Source: Cyanobacteria bacterium REEB67
GTDB taxonomy: Bacteria > Cyanobacteriota > Vampirovibrionia > Obscuribacterales > Obscuribacteraceae
Direction: 5' to 3'
NCBI GenBank assembly: GCA_018971775.1
Contig: JAGXAB010000013.1
Location: 1 to 64,000, forward strand
DNA: 64,000 nt
Positions 17,923-25,968 of the stretch are shown piece by piece. Each line of letters starts with the position of its first letter. The first letter of the stretch is position 1. Both the position numbers and the translations under genes were made by a program. A model generated the notes under the pieces. It was not told the origin of the DNA. It worked only from the letters and a program-made list of their open reading frames with translations, and searched no databases.

Positions 17923-18581
17923 TGCCGGCATTTTTCAGAAGTGAATGGTTCAAATTTGTACTGGCGGCCGGTATCCTCGGTGGTCTCGTCGGTCTGCTCT
18001 GGTTTGCCGACTACACGGCAAAAGAAGAAACACGCAAGTATAATGCGGAATTGAAGGCGCATCCGATGGCACAAAAGATCACTTTCGACGACTATGAGTT
18101 GAAGGAAGTCGACGACAACAACACATTGAGATGGAAGCTGAAAGCGAAGCGGGGCGTGCTCGAACCGACTACTAAAGACGTAATCTTAACGATGATTAAT
18201 ATCGAGTATTACTCCGAGGGCAAGGTCAAAATGAAGGTTATTGCTCCGGAAGGAGTTGTGAACCAGCTTTCCCGCCAGGTAAAACTCAAATGCAATCCCC
18301 AGGTCAACGTTGTTGCGGAGGGTGAAGAAGGCAAGTCCAGGCTGGAAACGAAGAGTTTGGAATTAACGAAAAAAAATCAGTTCATTGCAACCGGGGGTGT
18401 TAACATCAACATGTCCGGGGTAGCCAAGGTGTCCGGAGACTACGCTACTGGTGTTTTTGGTAAGTCAGAGCTCCAGGACGTAAAGATCATCGGCCACACG
18501 CATGCGACGATCGGCAGCGACGGCACCACACCGGATGCAACAGCAACGGCAGCAGCAGCAACGGCGACTCCTACAAATTAG
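17922..18581 (+). CDS. lptC: LptC-like lipopolysaccharide transport protein
   Basis: A 219-residue protein with an N-terminal membrane anchor (about residues 8-28, FKFVLAAGILGGLVGLLWFA) and one periplasmic beta-jellyroll of the OstA/LptC type. Characteristic phrases are ITFDDYELKEV followed by LRWKLKAKRG, VIAPEGVVNQLSRQVKL and FIATGGVNINMSG. It would hold the LptBF(G) transporter and pass LPS to LptA. The C-terminal Thr/Ala tail is low complexity. It is coupled to the upstream TPR gene by a 1-bp overlap and followed after 10 bp by the lptA-like gene. Confidence 0.8.
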   Translation: MPAFFRSEWFKFVLAAGILGGLVGLLWFADYTAKEETRKYNAELKAHPMAQKITFDDYELKEVDDNNTLRWKLKAKRGVLEPTTKDVILTMINIEYYSEGKVKMKVIAPEGVVNQLSRQVKLKCNPQVNVVAEGEEGKSRLETKSLELTKKNQFIATGGVNINMSGVAKVSGDYATGVFGKSELQDVKIIGHTHATIGSDGTTPDATATAAAATATPTN

Positions 18582-18591
18582 AACAGGCAAA

Positions 18592-20280
18592 ATGTTGATT
18601 AGAACCAAAAATCAAGCACTTTTACTGAGCGCACTTTTTGCCATCATGCAAGGACTGCCGCCACTGGCCGCAGTGGCACAAGCGCCGGCTGATCCTGCCG
18701 CGGGCGGATCCGGACCAATCGATATCCAGGCCCACGAACAAGAATTTACCGGCGACCACGTCATCGCCAAGGGCAATGTCAAAGTCCTTTATAAAGACAC
18801 GACTATCCTTGCCCCACTCGCTACTCTTTATCGCGATCTCGCCTCCGGTCAACCCCAAAAAGCAATCTTTACCGGTCACCCCAGACTTGTGCAGGGCGCC
18901 AACAAAATTGACGCCGACCAGCTCATTTTTGAGATGACCACTTCCAAGATTTATGCCGATGGTCACGCTCACTCAGAAGTCGTCAACAACGATCCCGTAG
19001 CCGAGCCGATCAACGATAAGAAAAAACCAGGCGCTGGCAATAGTGGTGGTATGGCCACTGGTGCCCCTCCGAGCGCCGGCATGGTGTCTAACGGCAAGGG
19101 TGGCTTCGAATGGCCGACCCAGGAAGGCGATCGCAAAAAAGCAATGGCTGCTAAAAAAGACGCAGCCAAGCAAGAGAAACAAGACAAACAAGAAAAACAG
19201 GACATGGCTTCTGAGGGCGAAAGCGCAGCAACCGACAGCAATGGCGAAGTCGCCGACGGTGCCCCATCAAACAATAACAGCAGTCGCGGACCTCTGGCTA
19301 TGGGAGCTAGCGGTGGCGCCGGTGGTACTACAACAGCAGCTAAGGGCGGCGGCGGTCTCGGTGGCGGCATGGGCGATGAAGCCCCGACTAAAATCATTAC
19401 AGACTCGGACAGACAGGAATACGACCGTGATTCCGGTCGATTCGAAGCCTTTGGCAATGTCCGCGTCATCGCCGGCGACATCCACGTCACCGCCGATCAC
19501 CTCAAACTGGCCTATGGTCTCGACCACCGTCCGGAAGCGGCCATTTTCAACGGTCACGTAAACGCTATTCAGGACAAGAACAATACCGCCTCCGATTTCA
19601 TGACCTACTTCCTCTTAACGAAGAGATTGCAGGCCAGTGGTCACGTGCGCTCGAAAGTGATCCAGGACAAATCAGGCGAAGTCAAACCGGTGCCGAAAAA
19701 GCAGGAAGAAGGCGTGATCAAGCCTATCTCCAATGCCATTCAACCGGCTACCAACAGTAAGACAAAATCGGCAGGACCGGTTATATCGCTTGGTGGCATG
19801 AGTAGTGGTGGCACAAAAGCGCCGATCATCATCGTCTCCGATTCGCAGGACTACAATAAAGAAACCGGTCGCCTCGACGCCATCGGCAATGCCCGCATCT
19901 TCTTCGAAGACACTATCGGCATCGGCCCGAAAGTAATCTTGATGAAAAATGCCGACGGACAGGCCGAGAAAATCATCTTCGTCGGACGTTCGCAGGTCAC
20001 TCAAAAAGGCAAGCGCTGGATCGGCGACCGCGTCACCATCTTCGTCGCCGACCGCCGCGTCCTGGCCGAAGGCAACACAAAAGCGGTGATCTTGCAAAAG
20101 AAAGACAACGGACAGACGCAGACACCTCTGCAAGACAATATGATGCTCGCCCAGCCGAAACCACAAGTGATGGCCGGTACACCACCCTCTTCCGGTGCCA
20201 AGGTAGAAACAAAAACCGAATCACAACTGGCTGGCAACAACAGCAAGCTCAGCGCAACCAAGGTGAACAGGCCGGAATGA
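18592..20280 (+). CDS. LptA/OstA-like periplasmic protein with repeated OstA domains
   Basis: A 562-residue protein, much longer than a typical LptA (about 180 aa). After a signal peptide (ALLLSALFAIMQGLPPLAAVAQA) come three OstA-type beta segments: FTGDHVIAKGNVKVLYKDTT near residue 45; YDRDSGRFEAFGNVRVIAG near residue 280; and YNKETGRLDAIGNARIFFED near residue 420. Low-complexity linkers rich in Lys/Gln/Asp or Gly separate them. It probably forms part of the periplasmic LPS bridge. The frame is open from 18502, but the ATG at 18592 is the one that gives the signal peptide. Its stop overlaps the lptB start (ATGA). Confidence 0.8.
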   Translation: MLIRTKNQALLLSALFAIMQGLPPLAAVAQAPADPAAGGSGPIDIQAHEQEFTGDHVIAKGNVKVLYKDTTILAPLATLYRDLASGQPQKAIFTGHPRLVQGANKIDADQLIFEMTTSKIYADGHAHSEVVNNDPVAEPINDKKKPGAGNSGGMATGAPPSAGMVSNGKGGFEWPTQEGDRKKAMAAKKDAAKQEKQDKQEKQDMASEGESAATDSNGEVADGAPSNNNSSRGPLAMGASGGAGGTTTAAKGGGGLGGGMGDEAPTKIITDSDRQEYDRDSGRFEAFGNVRVIAGDIHVTADHLKLAYGLDHRPEAAIFNGHVNAIQDKNNTASDFMTYFLLTKRLQASGHVRSKVIQDKSGEVKPVPKKQEEGVIKPISNAIQPATNSKTKSAGPVISLGGMSSGGTKAPIIIVSDSQDYNKETGRLDAIGNARIFFEDTIGIGPKVILMKNADGQAEKIIFVGRSQVTQKGKRWIGDRVTIFVADRRVLAEGNTKAVILQKKDNGQTQTPLQDNMMLAQPKPQVMAGTPPSSGAKVETKTESQLAGNNSKLSATKVNRPE

Positions 20281-21047
20281 CGACGGAAACGACAACTACT
20301 ATTGGTTCTTCCCGTACCGGGACAAAGACCCTCCTGATCCAGAATCTGCAAAAGTCCTACGGTGGCAGAAAAGTCGTAGACGGCGTCAGCTTTGACGTAA
20401 ACCGCGGCGAAGTCGTTGGTCTACTCGGTAGAAATGGGGCTGGAAAAACAACTTCATTCGATATGGTGCTCGGCCTGGTAACGCCCGAAAAAGGCAAGAT
20501 TACCCTCGGCGATACCGACCTGACTAAATTGCCCATTCACCTGCGCAGCCGCCTGGGCGTAGGTTATTTGCCGCAGGAAGCTTCGATCTTTCGTAAACTT
20601 TCGGTCGAGGACAATATCAAAATCGTTCTCGAGCTGATCAACATACCAAATCGCGAGCACCACAGCCGCACCCAGAATCTGCTCGAACAATTCGGCTTGC
20701 AGTATCTTTCTAAAACCACCGCCGTCCAGCTTTCAGGTGGTGAAAGAAGACGTCTGGAATTGGCCCGCTGCCTGGCGGCCGAACCGGAATTTATTTTGCT
20801 GGACGAACCGTTTACCGGCGTTGACCCTATTTCCATTTCGGACATTCAGGGTTTGATTCGCCGCCTTCGCGATGATTGGAATCTGGGAGTATTGCTCACC
20901 GACCACAATCCCAGAGCGACGCTCAAAATCACAGACCGTGCTTATCTCATCGATGCCGGCAAGATTCTGGTGGCCGGCACATCTAAGGAAGTGGCCGAAA
21001 GTCCGATCGCTCGCAGACAATATCTGGGAGAGGATTTTACGTTATGA
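20277..21047 (+). CDS. lptB: LPS export ABC transporter ATPase
   Basis: A 256-residue ATPase with Walker A GRNGAGKTT, Q-loop YLPQEASIF, signature LSGGERRRLELARCLA, Walker B FILLDEPFTGVDP and H-loop LLTDHN. The YLPQEASIFRKLSVEDN stretch is typical of LptB. It powers LPS extraction from the inner membrane with the LptF/G permease encoded next. An N-terminal Thr-rich extension of about 20 residues precedes the domain. The start overlaps the lptA-like stop, and its own stop overlaps the permease start, so the module is tightly coupled. Confidence 0.95.
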   Translation: MTTETTTTIGSSRTGTKTLLIQNLQKSYGGRKVVDGVSFDVNRGEVVGLLGRNGAGKTTSFDMVLGLVTPEKGKITLGDTDLTKLPIHLRSRLGVGYLPQEASIFRKLSVEDNIKIVLELINIPNREHHSRTQNLLEQFGLQYLSKTTAVQLSGGERRRLELARCLAAEPEFILLDEPFTGVDPISISDIQGLIRRLRDDWNLGVLLTDHNPRATLKITDRAYLIDAGKILVAGTSKEVAESPIARRQYLGEDFTL

Positions 21048-22144
21048 GTTTTGGCCTGAAGTTAGTCGACCGCTACATCGCTAACGAATTTTGGCAGCCT
21101 CTCCTTTTCGGTATCGGCATCGTGACCGGTGTCTGGTTCGGCGCCGATCAGTTGAAGACGATTTTCAACCTGGTTATGAGATCCGGTGTGCCGATCAACA
21201 TGGCCTTCACCATCCTCGGCCTGCACTTGCCCGAAGTCATCGTTATGACTATCCCGATCGGGGTCTTGCTCGGTACACTGCTCGTTTTCAACCGGCTCTC
21301 CGGCGACTCTGAAATTATCGCCCTGCGTACGACCGGTACAAGTTTCTATCGGATCATGGTCGCACCATTGATGTTCGGCATCATGACCAGCTTTATCAGT
21401 CTTGGTATCAACGAAGGCATCGTGCCCGTCGCCAACCGCACCTCCAAGAAGCTGGAGTTTCTTGCCCTCTATAAAGCCGAGCTGCCCTCCGGCCAGGCAA
21501 ACTTTACTTATATGGATAGGGACGCCGACCTGACGCTCAAGCGCATCTTTTATGTCGGTTACTACAACGGCAAGATCCTGGCCAACATCATCATCCTCGA
21601 CTTTACGCGCGACAAGATCGTGCAGATTATCTCGGCCAGCTCGGGTGTTTTTGCCAATGGCGAATGGCGCCTCGAACACGGCCGCACCTATGCCATCGAC
21701 GGCAATTCCGATATCGCTCACGTCATGCAGTTTCAGCAGCTGGTCATCCCGGGCTTGAACAATGTGCAAAAAGCGCTGGAATCGGGCAAGGTCGTACCGA
21801 AAGAAATGAACATCATCGAGCTGTCCCAGTATCTCGATATTTTGAAAAAATCGAACGCCGTCACCAATGACCTGCTGGTGCGCTACTATCAAAAATTCTC
21901 TCAGCCTCTGGCCTGCCTGATCGTAGCTCTGGCCGGCGCGCCTCTCGGCCTGATGGCCAGAAGGTCGCGCAACAACATGGGCTTCATCTACTCAGCAGTT
22001 GTCGTATTCCTTTATTACGTCCTGCAATCAGGCTCCGGCGCCCTCGGTGAGGCCGGTCGTATCCCACCACTGGTGGCGGCCTGGTTGCCAAACGGCGTGA
22101 TCGGCATTTTGGGATTGATAATTTTATATATCAAGGCGAAATAG
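21044..22144 (+). CDS. LptF/LptG-family (YjgP/YjgQ) permease
   Basis: A 366-residue membrane protein with three N-terminal helices, a periplasmic beta-jellyroll and three C-terminal helices. Family landmarks are LVDRYIANEFWQPLLFGIGI at the start, PIGVLLGTLLVFNRLSGDSE, and the QKFSQPLACLIVALAGAPLG helix. It translocates LPS with LptB. Only one such permease is coded here, whereas proteobacteria use an LptF-LptG pair, so it may act as a homodimer or the partner lies elsewhere. The last codons (YIKAK then TAG) form the first unit of an 18-bp tandem repeat that continues beyond the stop. Confidence 0.92.
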   Translation: MSFGLKLVDRYIANEFWQPLLFGIGIVTGVWFGADQLKTIFNLVMRSGVPINMAFTILGLHLPEVIVMTIPIGVLLGTLLVFNRLSGDSEIIALRTTGTSFYRIMVAPLMFGIMTSFISLGINEGIVPVANRTSKKLEFLALYKAELPSGQANFTYMDRDADLTLKRIFYVGYYNGKILANIIILDFTRDKIVQIISASSGVFANGEWRLEHGRTYAIDGNSDIAHVMQFQQLVIPGLNNVQKALESGKVVPKEMNIIELSQYLDILKKSNAVTNDLLVRYYQKFSQPLACLIVALAGAPLGLMARRSRNNMGFIYSAVVVFLYYVLQSGSGALGEAGRIPPLVAAWLPNGVIGILGLIILYIKAK

Positions 22145-22252
22145 GCTATCAAGGCGAAATAAGATATCAAGATCAAATAGGCTGTCAAGGCCAAACGGGA
22201 TATCAAGACCTTACGGGGCGCCGGTATTAAACAGGATATCAAGACCTTATAG
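22127..22252 (+). repeat. 18-bp imperfect tandem repeat covering the permease stop codon
   Basis: Seven consecutive 18-bp blocks from 22127 share the pattern (G)ATATCAAGRCSAAATAG, except block six (22217-22234), which is divergent. In the permease frame, blocks 1-3 read as YIKAK-stop, AIKAK-stop and DIKIK-stop; the later blocks are AVKAKR, DIKTLR and DIKTL-stop. The 3' end of the gene has therefore been copied in register, giving a series of in-frame stops. The remaining bases up to 22488 show no gene and no clear terminator. Confidence 0.85.
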
Positions 22253-22488
22253 GCTATATCGACGCCTTTTCGCGCAGATAACCCTTCAGACAACCCAGAT
22301 TAACTGGAGTTAATTAACATCGGCGTCTGTCAAGACATGCCAGGGCTGGCGTTCGGGGATCGTTTTGCCGGATCTGCGGGGCGTCCTAATGCGTAGATTC
22401 CGTATTGACTGAAGTATTTAGCGCGATTAATCTAGATACTCCTAATATATCTATCACCTAGCACGCACCCCACACGTCGAGAGTACTT

Positions 22489-24063
22489 TTGGCTAGCACT
22501 AGTCAGATCGCGAATTCCCTACATTCAAGAAGACGGAATAATCCTCGTCCCTTGCGGTACTTCTTCGGCGCGGCACTGGTCCTGGTGCTGACACCGGTTG
22601 GCATGGTGGTCTATCAAGATGGGGCGCTCAGGCAGGACATGGCGGACAATGCCCGCAACCTGTACGGCAATATTGCCAGCGGCCTGACTCAACAAATGGC
22701 TCGCTTGAGCAAAGTCAAGACAGCACAGAGCGTCAGCACCGGTCGCGGTATCGCCTCAGGTTCGCTGAAAAATGCCAATGGATTTGCTCCTCTTCCTGCC
22801 GCAAGCAGCTTGCCGGGCGACAAAGCGAGCCTTTCGGGAAGCAATGCGCAAGCAGCCGATCAAGCCGCCGAAGACAACAAAAATGACGTCAGCGTCAATG
22901 TCAGCATGGTGGATCAAGCCGTCTCCACATTAAACGGCAAAATCGTCGCCGATCCGCACAATCCTTCTCTACATAACAGACTCGGTCTGATTTATGCGTC
23001 GGTTGGAGAGCTGCGTCTCGCCGAAAAACAATTCAATCAGGCGATCGATCTTTCTCGCCAGCAATTAACCGACCTCAATGCTGCCATAGTCGCGAAGAAA
23101 GAAAGCGGCAAAATCGACGAAGCCTCAGAATCTATGCTCGCAGCCAATCAGATGGAACTCGAGCTCTCTTCAGCGCACAGCAATCTGGCTCGTGTTTTTG
23201 AAAAATTGGGGCAGCAATCTAAAGTTGTTGCTCAGCTCGATCAGTTGAATAAAGATGTTGTCATCGGCAACGGGCCGAGTCAGGCCGTAGCCGCAGTGGC
23301 AGCAGTGACTGTGCCGCATCCAGCCAGTAGCGATGGCAAGCCGGTCAAGAAGGCCTCAGCAGAACTGGTCACAGCTTTTGCCAAGGCGCAGGCAGACTTG
23401 CAATCTGGTCGCATCAACGAAGCATCGCAGGAACTGCATACGGTGCTCGGTATCGATCCGGATTTTGCCGAAGCCCACGAACAGCTAGGCACCATCGCCC
23501 TTGGCGGCGGCAATGTGCCGCAAGCGCTGGAAGAGCTCGGTAGAGCAGCTGCGCTCAACCCAAACAAAGCTTCTGTGCATGCCGCTCTTGGAGTAGCCTA
23601 TCAATACAAAGGCCGGGTCAAGGAAGCGACGGCGGAATTCACCCGCGCCCTCGCCCTCAATCCGAAAGACACATCTAGCGCCTTTAACCTCGGCAATGCT
23701 TATGCCGCTACGAATAAAACGCAAGATGCAATCAATTGCTACCGCAAGGCGATTGCCCTCAGTCCAAATATGGCTGTCGCGCACAATAATCTAGCGTCGC
23801 TCTATTCGCAAAAAGGCAGCTTCGATGCTGCAATTAAAGAGTTCGAAGCGACAATCGCGCTCACTCCGACAATGGCTTCTGCCCACTATGGCCTTGGTCT
23901 TGCCTATTATCGTACCGGCAATCATATTTCTGCCGTCCGTGAATTTAAACAAGCACTAGCACTCAATCCGGCTCTAGTAGATGCACATCACAAAATCGCC
24001 CTCTGTGAAAGACAATCAGGTCAACCAAGAGTCCACCGGCACCAAGATGTCGCCATGCGGTAA
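22489..24063 (+). CDS. membrane-anchored TPR protein
   Basis: A 524-residue protein. A signal anchor follows a basic start (RRRNNPRPLRYFFGAALVLVLTPVGMVVY), so most of the protein is periplasmic. A Ser/Ala-rich linker is followed by an incomplete TPR near residue 150-185 (PHNPSLHNRLGLIYASVGEL). An array of about six canonical TPRs then covers residues 300-510 (for example SVHAALGVAYQYKGRVKEAT and AVAHNNLASLYSQKGSFDAA). TPRs give protein-protein contacts; the partner is unknown. TTG start with a GAGAG sequence 7-8 nt upstream. The 3' end overlaps aroK by 17 bp. Confidence 0.85.
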   Translation: MASTSQIANSLHSRRRNNPRPLRYFFGAALVLVLTPVGMVVYQDGALRQDMADNARNLYGNIASGLTQQMARLSKVKTAQSVSTGRGIASGSLKNANGFAPLPAASSLPGDKASLSGSNAQAADQAAEDNKNDVSVNVSMVDQAVSTLNGKIVADPHNPSLHNRLGLIYASVGELRLAEKQFNQAIDLSRQQLTDLNAAIVAKKESGKIDEASESMLAANQMELELSSAHSNLARVFEKLGQQSKVVAQLDQLNKDVVIGNGPSQAVAAVAAVTVPHPASSDGKPVKKASAELVTAFAKAQADLQSGRINEASQELHTVLGIDPDFAEAHEQLGTIALGGGNVPQALEELGRAAALNPNKASVHAALGVAYQYKGRVKEATAEFTRALALNPKDTSSAFNLGNAYAATNKTQDAINCYRKAIALSPNMAVAHNNLASLYSQKGSFDAAIKEFEATIALTPTMASAHYGLGLAYYRTGNHISAVREFKQALALNPALVDAHHKIALCERQSGQPRVHRHQDVAMR

Positions 24064-24664
24064 TATAGTCTTGATCGGTCTCTCCGGGGCCGGTAAGACC
24101 AGCTGTGCTGAATTATTGGCAGAGTTGTTGAATCTTTCCATGCTCGATACGGACAAAATCATCCAGAATAGCGTCGGGAAATCGGTTGCTGAAATTTTCA
24201 AGGATGAAGGCGAAGGTCATTTTCGCGAACTCGAACGAGCCGTGATCCAGGAATTGCTCGGGCGTGCCGAACCGCTTAAAAATACCGTTTTATCCGTCGG
24301 TGGTGGACTGCCGACCTATCGCGACAATATCGATTTGCTCAAACGCCTCGGTTTTACAGTCTTCCTCAACACCAGCCCCAAAACCCTCGCCCGAAGGTTG
24401 GCGGAAGATGTCGTCGCAGACAAAGGGCTGCGGCCCTTACTTGGCGCCGGCAATTCTCAAGCTAGCGGCGGTTGCAAAGACACCACCGTCCCAAGCGCCT
24501 CAGATCGACATATTGAGAACCTGGAGAAAAGGCTGAGCGAGCAGCTCGCCGGACGTTTCAAACATTACGAAAAGGCGCATATGGTCGTTAACACCGATGG
24601 CAAAACGAAACAAGATGTTTGTTTTGAGATTCAAACAATCCTCATAAACAACACAATCCTGTAA
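24047..24664 (+). CDS. aroK: shikimate kinase
   Basis: A 205-residue enzyme that phosphorylates shikimate in aromatic amino-acid synthesis. P-loop LIGLSGAGKTSCAE, shikimate-binding DTDKIIQ and the GGGLPTYRDN loop (normally GGG), then the LID region with LRPLL. The LID is followed by an insertion of about 25 residues (GNSQASGGCKDTTVPS) not found in typical 170-residue shikimate kinases. I use the ATG at 24047, which lies inside the end of the upstream TPR gene; the frame is open from an ATG at 23981. It forms a small cluster with aroQ at 25374. Confidence 0.85.
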   Translation: MSPCGNIVLIGLSGAGKTSCAELLAELLNLSMLDTDKIIQNSVGKSVAEIFKDEGEGHFRELERAVIQELLGRAEPLKNTVLSVGGGLPTYRDNIDLLKRLGFTVFLNTSPKTLARRLAEDVVADKGLRPLLGAGNSQASGGCKDTTVPSASDRHIENLEKRLSEQLAGRFKHYEKAHMVVNTDGKTKQDVCFEIQTILINNTIL

Positions 24665-24744
24665 TCAGCGTTATAGTATTGGATGGCCGCTTCTGAACCC
24701 TGTTCAGAGAGATTTTTTCAAGGAGCTTTTCAAGGAGCTTTATC

Positions 24745-25377
24745 TTGTCAGTGACGCAAGACGAACTAATGTATCTGCAGTCCCAACTTGAGGGGCTCGA
24801 GTCCATCTTTATGGAGCTTATGCCTTTCGGCATAGAACTCAAGCGCCAACACGTGCAGGATTACTACGACAAACGCTTTGACGCGGCCACCAAGCCGGTG
24901 TCATCGGTTGCCGAGACCGAATTACGTCGTCAATTCAACACAAAAGCCAATCAAGTGCGCAACCTCGTCGATAGCGCCGAATCTCTCGGTGATGCCGGCA
25001 ACAAACTCAACTTGATCCGCGCTGCAGCCTCGCTGCCGGAAGAAAGAAGCAAGGGCCTTCTCGCTTCGGTTTTGACTTTCTGCAAGAGCCTGGTCATGGA
25101 TTCAAAAGCAGATCCGGATCTGCTCAACGAGATCCTCTCATCCAAGGAGTTGAGACCGGTGGAAGCGCGCGTCCTGCTTGGCTCTACGATGTTTATCATC
25201 GCCGACGAAGTGGGTTTCGGCGATAATAATTTGCCACTTAAAAGTCTGCTTGCCGAATTTCTGGCGCTGACCAAACAGGAACAACTACTGACCCGCAATG
25301 ATCCCTTTTTGATCGAAGCTCAGTGTGCTCTGGAAGCGCTTGAATACGATTCCGAACTGGAAGCTGAAGAAAGTTGA
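24745..25377 (+). CDS. helical protein of unknown function between aroK and aroQ
   Basis: A 210-residue all-helical, soluble protein with no motif I can name. It begins with a leucine-rich amphipathic helix ([20 protein letters not shown]) and ends in an acidic tail. TTG start: the ribosome-binding segment TCAAGGAGCTT occurs twice in a row (24716-24740), the second copy well placed for the TTG at 24745. The stop TGA overlaps the TTG start of aroQ, so the two are translationally coupled. This hints at a role linked to the shikimate pathway or its regulation, but nothing in the sequence shows one. Confidence 0.75.
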   Translation: MSVTQDELMYLQSQLEGLESIFMELMPFGIELKRQHVQDYYDKRFDAATKPVSSVAETELRRQFNTKANQVRNLVDSAESLGDAGNKLNLIRAAASLPEERSKGLLASVLTFCKSLVMDSKADPDLLNEILSSKELRPVEARVLLGSTMFIIADEVGFGDNNLPLKSLLAEFLALTKQEQLLTRNDPFLIEAQCALEALEYDSELEAEES

Positions 25378-25808
25378 AAATACTAGTTTTAAGCGGTCCC
25401 AATCTTAACTTTCTGGGAAAGCGAGAGACGTCGATATACGGCACGAAGACCCTGGACCAGATCGGCCAGGAGCTAACCGTGCTCGGCAAAGAGCTCGGCG
25501 CCGAGGTCGTCAACGACCAGTCCAATCATGAAGGCGCCTTGATTGACATCATCCAGGATGCCACTAAGTCCGGTATCAACGGCATAGTGATCAATCCCGG
25601 CGCTTACGGGCACACCTCCATAGCCCTCAGAGACGCTCTACTGGACTCGACTTTGCCCTTCGTCGAGATACATCTGTCCAATATCCACAAACGCGAAAGC
25701 TTCCGGCACAAAACATACCTGAGTGATATCGCCAGTGGTGTTATCCTCGGTTTTGGACCGGAGAGCTATATGCTGGGCCTCAGAGCCCTTGTAAAGATTC
25801 TAAGCTAA
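25374..25808 (+). CDS. aroQ: type II 3-dehydroquinate dehydratase
   Basis: A 144-residue enzyme that converts 3-dehydroquinate to 3-dehydroshikimate; the family assembles as a dodecamer. Motifs: [16 protein letters not shown] (catalytic Arg and Tyr), [26 protein letters not shown] and [18 protein letters not shown] with the catalytic His. Length is normal. It starts with TTG overlapping the preceding stop (TTGA). A short perfect hairpin GTGACC-GACT-GGTCAC (25809-25824) directly follows the stop and might act in termination, although no T-run follows. Confidence 0.95.
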   Translation: MKILVLSGPNLNFLGKRETSIYGTKTLDQIGQELTVLGKELGAEVVNDQSNHEGALIDIIQDATKSGINGIVINPGAYGHTSIALRDALLDSTLPFVEIHLSNIHKRESFRHKTYLSDIASGVILGFGPESYMLGLRALVKILS

Positions 25809-25910
25809 GTGACCGACTGGTCACATAAGGACGATTTAAAGCCTCGTTTAGCCTTGTAAAGCTAGGCCCTGCATTAAAACGTTCAGATTAAATGTGTAGT
25901 CTCGACCGGC

Positions 25911-25945
25911 TATAATATGTCTTCAGACCGTCTAATAAACTAGAC
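25911..25945 (+). promoter_or_regulatory. candidate promoter -10 box and inverted repeat
   Basis: A perfect TATAAT (25911-25916) and the inverted repeat GTCTA-N6-TAGAC (25930-25945) lie 24-58 bp upstream of the TPR gene start at 25969. No good -35 box is visible at the normal distance. The inverted repeat would fall at the transcript start, where a repressor could act. Confidence 0.4.
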
Positions 25946-25968
25946 AGCCCCGAGCAGATTGAAGCCCA

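Noticed and set aside
18969-19490. Minus-strand 173-codon frame inside the lptA-like gene
   Set aside because: Antisense shadow of low-complexity linkers; the lptA-like gene is supported by operon structure and domains.
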